17,766 nt of DNA. It comes from Clostridia bacterium (GTDB lineage: Bacteria; Bacillota; Peptococcia; Peptococcales; SKKY01). The notes under the pieces are model-generated. The model worked only from the letters and a program-made list of their open reading frames with translations, ran no database searches and was not told the origin of the DNA. The position numbers were made by a program, and so were the translations under genes. This document shows positions 14,369-17,766 of this stretch, one piece after another. Each line of letters opens with the position of its first letter. Position 1 is the stretch's first letter. The DNA is taken from contig SKKY01000161.1 of the NCBI GenBank assembly GCA_007123515.1, forward strand, positions 1 to 17,766, read 5' to 3'.

Positions 14369-14427
14369 GGATGGTCGTTTATCACTCTTTGGTTCTCCTT
14401 ATTAGCCTCACGGGACTAACTTAAAGG
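14333..14427 (-). promoter_or_regulatory. PyrR-dependent attenuator controlling uraA
   Basis: The leader holds the PyrR binding loop AGTCCCGTGAGGCT (14417-14404), which fits the known ARUCCNGNGAGGYU consensus, inside an anti-antiterminator stem (TTAG/CTAA and CCTT/AAGG, 14427-14397). Next comes an antiterminator: AATAAGGAG (14403-14395) pairs with CTCCTTATT (14366-14358). The latter overlaps the terminator arm. In the known mechanism UMP-bound PyrR holds the first stem, blocks the antiterminator and stops transcription when pyrimidines are ample. All three alternative structures are present. PyrR itself must be encoded elsewhere. Confidence 0.93.
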
Positions 14428-14463
14428 TACAGGGTCATCATTATTTATTTTATTATCAAAAAT

Positions 14464-14492
14464 ACTTTACTAACTTAAGGGCGCTTTGTCAA
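14464..14492 (-). promoter_or_regulatory. Sigma-A type promoter of uraA
   Basis: A perfect TTGACA (14492-14487) and TAAAGT (14469-14464) are separated by 17 bases on the minus strand, 21 bases after the stop of the upstream ABC ATPase gene. Transcription would start near 14457, about 30 bases before the PyrR stem begins. Confidence 0.83.
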
Positions 14493-14513
14493 GATAAAAG
14501 ATCCTGTTTTCGA

Positions 14514-15272
14514 TTAGTTCAGGATTTTTCTAAGGAATGTTCTTGTTCTCTCCTGTGTCGGTTGGCCAAAAATTTCCTGTGGTGTGCCCTGCTCCACAAT
14601 CCGTCCTTCGTCCATAAAAATCACCCGATCCGCTACATCTTTAGCAAATGACATTTCATGCGTAACCACAGCCATCGTCATGCCTTCTTTGGCTAAGTCC
14701 TTCATAACCTGTAACACTTCACCGACAAGTTCGGGATCAAGGGCTGAGGTTGGCTCATCAAAAAGCATAATCTCCGGTTCCATCGCCAGTGCCCGGGCAA
14801 TCGCAAGCCTCTGCTGCTGTCCGCCCGATAAGTGGGCCGGATAGGCCTGTTCTTTATCCGAAAGACCTACTTTTTTAAGCATCTGGCAGGCTCTCTCATA
14901 GGCTTCCTTTTTAGGCACCTTGGCCACATGAATCGGTGCTTCCGCCACATTGCGAACCGCTTTCATATGAGGAAAAAGATTGAAACGCTGAAACACCATT
15001 CCGATTTTTTCCCGCAACTTATAGACTTGCTTTAACGGCAGGACAAATTCCTTTTCCCCGGGATGCTTACGGGCTACCACCTGACCGGTCACAATAATTT
15101 CGCCCTGATTGATCTTTTCGAGCTGATTAATGCAACGCAAGAGCGTACTCTTTCCCGAGCCGGAAGGACCGATAATAACCAGCACTTCACCTTTTTCTAT
15201 TGTTAATGAGACGTCTTTTAGTACTTCAAGCGTCCCAAAACTCTTATAGATTTGTTTTAATTCAACCATCAT
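14514..15272 (-). CDS. Polar amino acid ABC transporter, ATPase subunit
   Basis: This GlnQ/HisP-like ATPase powers an amino acid importer. In the 252-residue form the motifs are: Walker A GPSGSGKST (35-43), Q-loop Q95 in VFQRFNLFPHM, ABC signature LSGGQQQ (148-154), Walker B IMLFDEP (168-174) and H205 in VVTHEM. ATG 15272-15270 is chosen because GGAAG lies 8 bases upstream; a GTG at 15281 overlaps that site, and the next codon at 15269 is also ATG. It is the last gene of the binding protein-permease-ATPase operon, 29 bases after the permease. I see no terminator between it and the uraA promoter, so read-through would pass into the uraA attenuator. The specific amino acid is not determinable. 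Confidence 0.94.
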   Translation of the reverse strand: MMVELKQIYKSFGTLEVLKDVSLTIEKGEVLVIIGPSGSGKSTLLRCINQLEKINQGEIIVTGQVVARKHPGEKEFVLPLKQVYKLREKIGMVFQRFNLFPHMKAVRNVAEAPIHVAKVPKKEAYERACQMLKKVGLSDKEQAYPAHLSGGQQQRLAIARALAMEPEIMLFDEPTSALDPELVGEVLQVMKDLAKEGMTMAVVTHEMSFAKDVADRVIFMDEGRIVEQGTPQEIFGQPTQERTRTFLRKILN

Positions 15273-15301
15273 ATTCTTCACTTCCAGATTTCTTTTTTGA
15301 C

Positions 15302-15961
15302 TTATTCAGATAGCGCGAGTCGTTCTTCTAATTTATTAAACAGGATTGTAAATAATGTCGTTAGCATCAGATAAATAAATCCTGCCGTTACATACATCTC
15401 AAATGGTTTAAATGTCGCCGAAGCCTGCGTCTGAGCCGTGCGCAACAATTCAACCATGCTGATGACCGCCACCAGGGAGGTGTCTTTTAGCAGGGTGATA
15501 AATTCATTGCCCATCGGCGGAATTAGCCGCTTAAGCGACTGCGGGATAATCACACGAAACATCGCCTGCTCCCAGCTCATGCCCAGGGAATAGGCAGCCT
15601 CCATCTGGCCCTTATCGATCGACTGAATCCCGGCCCGGATAATTTCTGCGATATAGGCTCCGCCACAAAGACTAAGACCCAATGCAGCAGCCTCACGCGG
15701 CGAAAACTCAATACCGATGCTCGGAAGTCCGTAGTAGATAATAAAGAGCTGCACAAGGAGAGGAATTCCTCTAAAAATCCAGGTATAAAACGTTCCGATG
15801 ATCATTAGCGGTTTTTTTTGCGATATTTTCATCAGCGCGATAATCAGGCCAATGATCGTTCCAAACGTAATCGCCAAAAGCGTCAGTTGAATGGTCGGAA
15901 TCGTTGCCTTTAAAAAGATCGGAAATCTTTCGATGATAATCTCAAAATCAAACGTGTTCAT
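15302..15961 (-). CDS. Polar amino acid ABC transporter, permease subunit
   Basis: This 219-residue membrane subunit belongs to the HisM/GlnP type. Hydrophobic segments are seen at about 20-45, 52-80, 90-110, 160-175 and 188-212, and the EAA loop that docks onto the ATPase is at about 120-140 (EAAYSLGMSWEQ followed by a basic stretch and IIPQ). As only one permease gene is present, the channel is probably a homodimer. The start ATG has AGGTGA 8 bases upstream. It lies 83 bases after the binding protein gene, with a probable partial terminator between them. Confidence 0.93.
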   Translation of the reverse strand: MNTFDFEIIIERFPIFLKATIPTIQLTLLAITFGTIIGLIIALMKISQKKPLMIIGTFYTWIFRGIPLLVQLFIIYYGLPSIGIEFSPREAAALGLSLCGGAYIAEIIRAGIQSIDKGQMEAAYSLGMSWEQAMFRVIIPQSLKRLIPPMGNEFITLLKDTSLVAVISMVELLRTAQTQASATFKPFEMYVTAGFIYLMLTTLFTILFNKLEERLALSE

Positions 15962-15987
15962 AATTTGTCACCTTTTCTTAATAAGAG

Positions 15988-16012
15988 AAAAAGCGGAGAT
16001 GTGACTCCCCGC
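15988..16012 (-). terminator. Probable intercistronic (partial) terminator after the binding protein gene
   Basis: On the minus strand GCGGGGAG (16012-16005) pairs with CTCCGC (15998-15993) around a TCACAT loop, with a two-base bulge, and is followed by TTTTT (15992-15988). It lies between the binding protein stop and the permease start. Such leaky stops often keep binding protein levels above those of the membrane parts; that role is inferred. Confidence 0.6.
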
Positions 16013-16044
16013 CATTTGTTTATCTTTAGTTACCATTATACTCG

Positions 16045-16896
16045 TTACTGATTGGCTCTTTCTTCCATAATCTCCTGCTTAAGAACCGCTGTTACATCGC
16101 CACCAAGCCACTCCTCAGACAATTCAGCCAGCGTTCCGTCCAGAATCATTTCTTCTAAAGCCGTATTAATCGCTTCATGCAGATCACTGTCTTCTTTTCT
16201 AACAGCAATTCCCTGCTCTTCTTCTGCAAACAACTCAGCCGTAAACTTAAAGTCACCCGGCATGTTATTAATAAATCCTGCGATAACATAATTATCAGCA
16301 ATAATCGCATCAACTCTTCCGATTCTTAAGTCCTGAAACGCCATTCCATAGTCATTGTATCCACGCAATTCACCAAATCCAATTTCCTCATCAAGCTCTT
16401 CAGCAACCTTTAGGCCGGCACTGCCATTCTGCGTACCAACAATCTTACCTTCTAAATCAGACATCATCTGAATCTCTTCATTGTCTTCCTGAACCGCTAA
16501 CGCCTGTGCAGCGTGAATATATGGTCCCGCAAAATCAACCTGTGCCGCTCTTTCTTCTGTAATCGTCATGCCGGAAATAATCACATCAAACTTTTTCGAC
16601 TGCAAAGATGCCACAACACCATCCCACGCAGTAGGTTGCCATTCAATCTCAACGCCAAGCCTTTCAGCAAGTAACGCACCCATTTCAATATCAAAACCAA
16701 CCAACTCATTATTCTCATCTCTAAAGCCCATAGGCGGGTAGTTATCATCAAGACCAGCCACCAACACACCATCAGCCTGAATTCTTTCCCAGGTCGTCTG
16801 CTCAGGAGCAGGATCCGGCGTTCCGCCACCACAAGCACTAACCATTAACGATACAACTGCAAGCAATGCCATTGTTACTATCAATTTTTTATTCAT
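16045..16896 (-). CDS. Amino acid ABC transporter, substrate-binding lipoprotein
   Basis: This 283-residue protein captures an amino acid outside the membrane and hands it to the permease. A lipoprotein signal peptide is clear: MNKK, a hydrophobic core, and the lipobox LMVSAC with C22 as lipidated cysteine, followed by a GGG linker. The mature part has the pattern of family 3 bacterial solute-binding proteins: LVAGLDDNYPPMGF, GFDIEMGALLAERLG, SGMTITEERAAQVDFAGPY and the GTQNGS turn. These match glutamine/arginine/cystine-type binders, but the ligand cannot be chosen by eye. The start ATG has AAGGGGG 9 bases upstream. It leads the operon behind a strong promoter at 16955-16927. Confidence 0.94.
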   Translation of the reverse strand: MNKKLIVTMALLAVVSLMVSACGGGTPDPAPEQTTWERIQADGVLVAGLDDNYPPMGFRDENNELVGFDIEMGALLAERLGVEIEWQPTAWDGVVASLQSKKFDVIISGMTITEERAAQVDFAGPYIHAAQALAVQEDNEEIQMMSDLEGKIVGTQNGSAGLKVAEELDEEIGFGELRGYNDYGMAFQDLRIGRVDAIIADNYVIAGFINNMPGDFKFTAELFAEEEQGIAVRKEDSDLHEAINTALEEMILDGTLAELSEEWLGGDVTAVLKQEIMEERANQ

Positions 16897-16926
16897 TTTT
16901 CATATCCCCCTTATTCATCTTTCGCC

Positions 16927-16955
16927 ATTTTAGCCCACTAAAGCGCTAAAGTCAA
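16927..16955 (-). promoter_or_regulatory. Sigma-A type promoter of the ABC importer operon
   Basis: TTGACT (16955-16950) and TAAAAT (16932-16927) are separated by 17 bases on the minus strand, about 30 bases before the binding protein ATG. The spacer contains AGCGCT, and AT-rich palindromes directly abut the -35 box, which may act as an UP element or operator. Confidence 0.85.
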
Positions 16956-16974
16956 TAAAATTTTATCAATAAAA
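16955..16974. promoter_or_regulatory. Overlapping AT-rich palindromes abutting the importer promoter
   Basis: Two palindromic sequences overlap here: ATAAAATTTTAT (16955-16966, perfect) and TTTTAT-CA-ATAAAA (16961-16974, perfect arms). On the minus strand TTTTATTGA occurs twice in tandem (16974-16966 and 16960-16952 after the overlap). The position against the -35 box suits an operator or UP element; the protein that might bind is unknown. Confidence 0.45.
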
Positions 16975-16995
16975 TGCAAAATTATTGTTAGTTTT

Positions 16996-17043
16996 CGTTG
17001 GGGACGTTTCCCTCCGGTATACCGGAGGGAAACGTCCCCAACG
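16996..17043. repeat. Perfect 48-base palindrome, copy 2 of the hairpin family
   Basis: Every base from 16996 to 17019 pairs with 17043 to 17020, with no loop at all. The ends, GTTGGGGACGT and ACGTCCCCAAC, equal those of the inverted repeat at 9877-9925, while the inner arm (TTCCCTCCGGTA) is different. It lies in the intergenic space between the importer promoter and the HPP gene. No T-run follows on either strand. Confidence 0.93.
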
Positions 17044-17141
17044 GAGTAACTTTGAGGGACACATCTCTTTTTTGTTGATGATTTATCTTTTTTAGAGTAC
17101 TCTATCTTCATAGTCAATCTGAAAATAATGGTGGTTCTTAC

Positions 17142-17666
17142 ATGGGTTCTTATGAAAAGTATTTTATTAAATGGCGGGGTAAGGCTAGCTGTCAAACTCC
17201 TTACCCGACGGCTCACACTTTATTCTGGTCTTTTGTTACATCTTTTATCGCTATATTAATTATCTCGTTTCTTTCACTTGGTGCTGAGGTATTCCCGTTA
17301 ATGGCTCCTTTTGGGGCTTCTGCTGTGCTTATGTTCGGTGTTCCGAGCGCTCCCTTTGCCCAGCCAAGGAATCTGATCGGAGGGCATCTGACAGGCGCTT
17401 TGATTGGTGTTCTGATTTTTCGTTTGTTGGGCCCTTCTGTAATCGGTGTTGCACTTGCGGTGTCCTTTTCAATCGTGATTATGCTTATATTACGAGCGGT
17501 TCATCCCCCAGCCGGTGCTACGGCCTTGCTTGGTGCCAGCATTTCTAACGGAAGTTTTTTCTGGATCATTAATCCGATATTAATTAGTGTCCTGATTCTT
17601 TTAGTACTGGCTTTAATTGTTAATAATTTTGATGAAGAACGGAGCTATCCGGAATACTGGCTTTAG
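17142..17666 (+). CDS. HPP-family membrane protein
   Basis: This is the only plus-strand gene. The 174-residue protein has four to five hydrophobic segments (about 27-48, 50-66, 80-97, 100-120, 138-160) and the family motif HPPAGATAL with HPP at 121-123, plus the conserved stretch APFGASAVLMFG (55-66) and QPRNLIGGH (74-82). HPP proteins include a plastid/cyanobacterial nitrite transporter, but the bacterial members are mostly uncharacterised, so a transport function is only inferred. The start ATG has a modest GGTGG 7 bases upstream. No strong promoter was found in the 98 bases after the palindrome. It diverges from the ABC importer and ends before a strong terminator. Confidence 0.88.
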   Translation: MGSYEKYFIKWRGKASCQTPYPTAHTLFWSFVTSFIAILIISFLSLGAEVFPLMAPFGASAVLMFGVPSAPFAQPRNLIGGHLTGALIGVLIFRLLGPSVIGVALAVSFSIVIMLILRAVHPPAGATALLGASISNGSFFWIINPILISVLILLVLALIVNNFDEERSYPEYWL

Positions 17667-17707
17667 ACAACATTAGAAGAGGCTGGGACAAAACTAGCCT
17701 AAAAAGA

Positions 17708-17757
17708 AGAGCCTTGAAGTTTTTACATTAAGTAAAAGCTTCGAGGCTCTATTTTTT
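17708..17757 (+). terminator. Rho-independent terminator after the HPP gene
   Basis: A 19-base stem (17708-17726 with 17732-17750, two G-U pairs) around the loop ATTAA is followed by six T at 17752-17757. As RNA the wobble pairs close only in the plus direction, which fits the HPP gene ending 41 bases upstream. A weaker AGGCT/AGCCT stem precedes it at 17680-17700. Confidence 0.88.
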
Positions 17758-17766
17758 GTAATAAAA

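Noticed and set aside
17075..17108. TTGATG plus TACTCT or TATCTT as a promoter of the HPP gene
   Set aside because: Each -10 option at workable spacing matches the consensus poorly.

Overview
The window looks like a chromosomal segment from a low-GC Gram-positive bacterium (Bacillota), most likely of the Clostridia. Supporting signs are strong AGGAGG-type ribosome binding sites, several TTG starts, sigma-A type promoters with 17-base spacers, a PyrR-type attenuator, a PurR of the Gram-positive type, SpoVG, a two-gene LysO exporter, and the order rpmE/rho/glpX/transaldolase/fba/pyrG/argS, which recalls the Bacillus order without murA and spo0F. The genus cannot be named from sequence alone. 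No phage, insertion sequence with a transposase, CRISPR array, tRNA or rRNA is visible.

Layout: all genes but one lie on the minus strand, so they are best read from high to low coordinates. (1) 16896-14514 is an amino acid ABC importer (binding lipoprotein, permease, ATPase) with a strong promoter and a probable intercistronic terminator after the binding protein. (2) 14492-13014 is a uracil permease unit with its own promoter, a complete PyrR-responsive attenuator and a strong terminator. (3) 12975-10021 holds ispE, a GntR/FadR-type regulator, purR and spoVG, with extra candidate promoters and repeated motifs just before spoVG and a terminator after it. (4) 9864-486 is a long same-strand run with no internal terminator that I can find: split lysO, argS, pyrG, class II fba, transaldolase, glpX, rho and an uncharacterised radical SAM protein. 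(5) rpmE (zinc-type bL31) has its own promoter inside the end of the radical SAM gene and its own terminator. (6) At the left edge a further minus-strand gene begins and runs off the window. At the right edge a lone plus-strand HPP-family membrane protein is followed by a strong terminator.

How the genes work together: the long run combines translation and transcription machinery (argS, rho), CTP synthesis (pyrG) and the gluconeogenic/pentose-phosphate steps around fructose-1,6-bisphosphate (fba, glpX, transaldolase). The uraA, pyrG and purR genes connect the region to nucleotide supply, and the ABC importer and LysO to amino acid traffic.

Most of the window is ordinary housekeeping DNA, and I see no clear new multi-gene system. 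The signals most worth a second look are two long, nearly perfect hairpins 7 kb apart that share their outer 11 bases but differ inside, the uncharacterised radical SAM protein linked to rho and rpmE, a 12-base tandem repeat at the end of spoVG, repeated motifs upstream of spoVG, and palindromic AT-rich sequences abutting the ABC-importer promoter. None of the gene identities was checked by database search; they rest on motif recognition.
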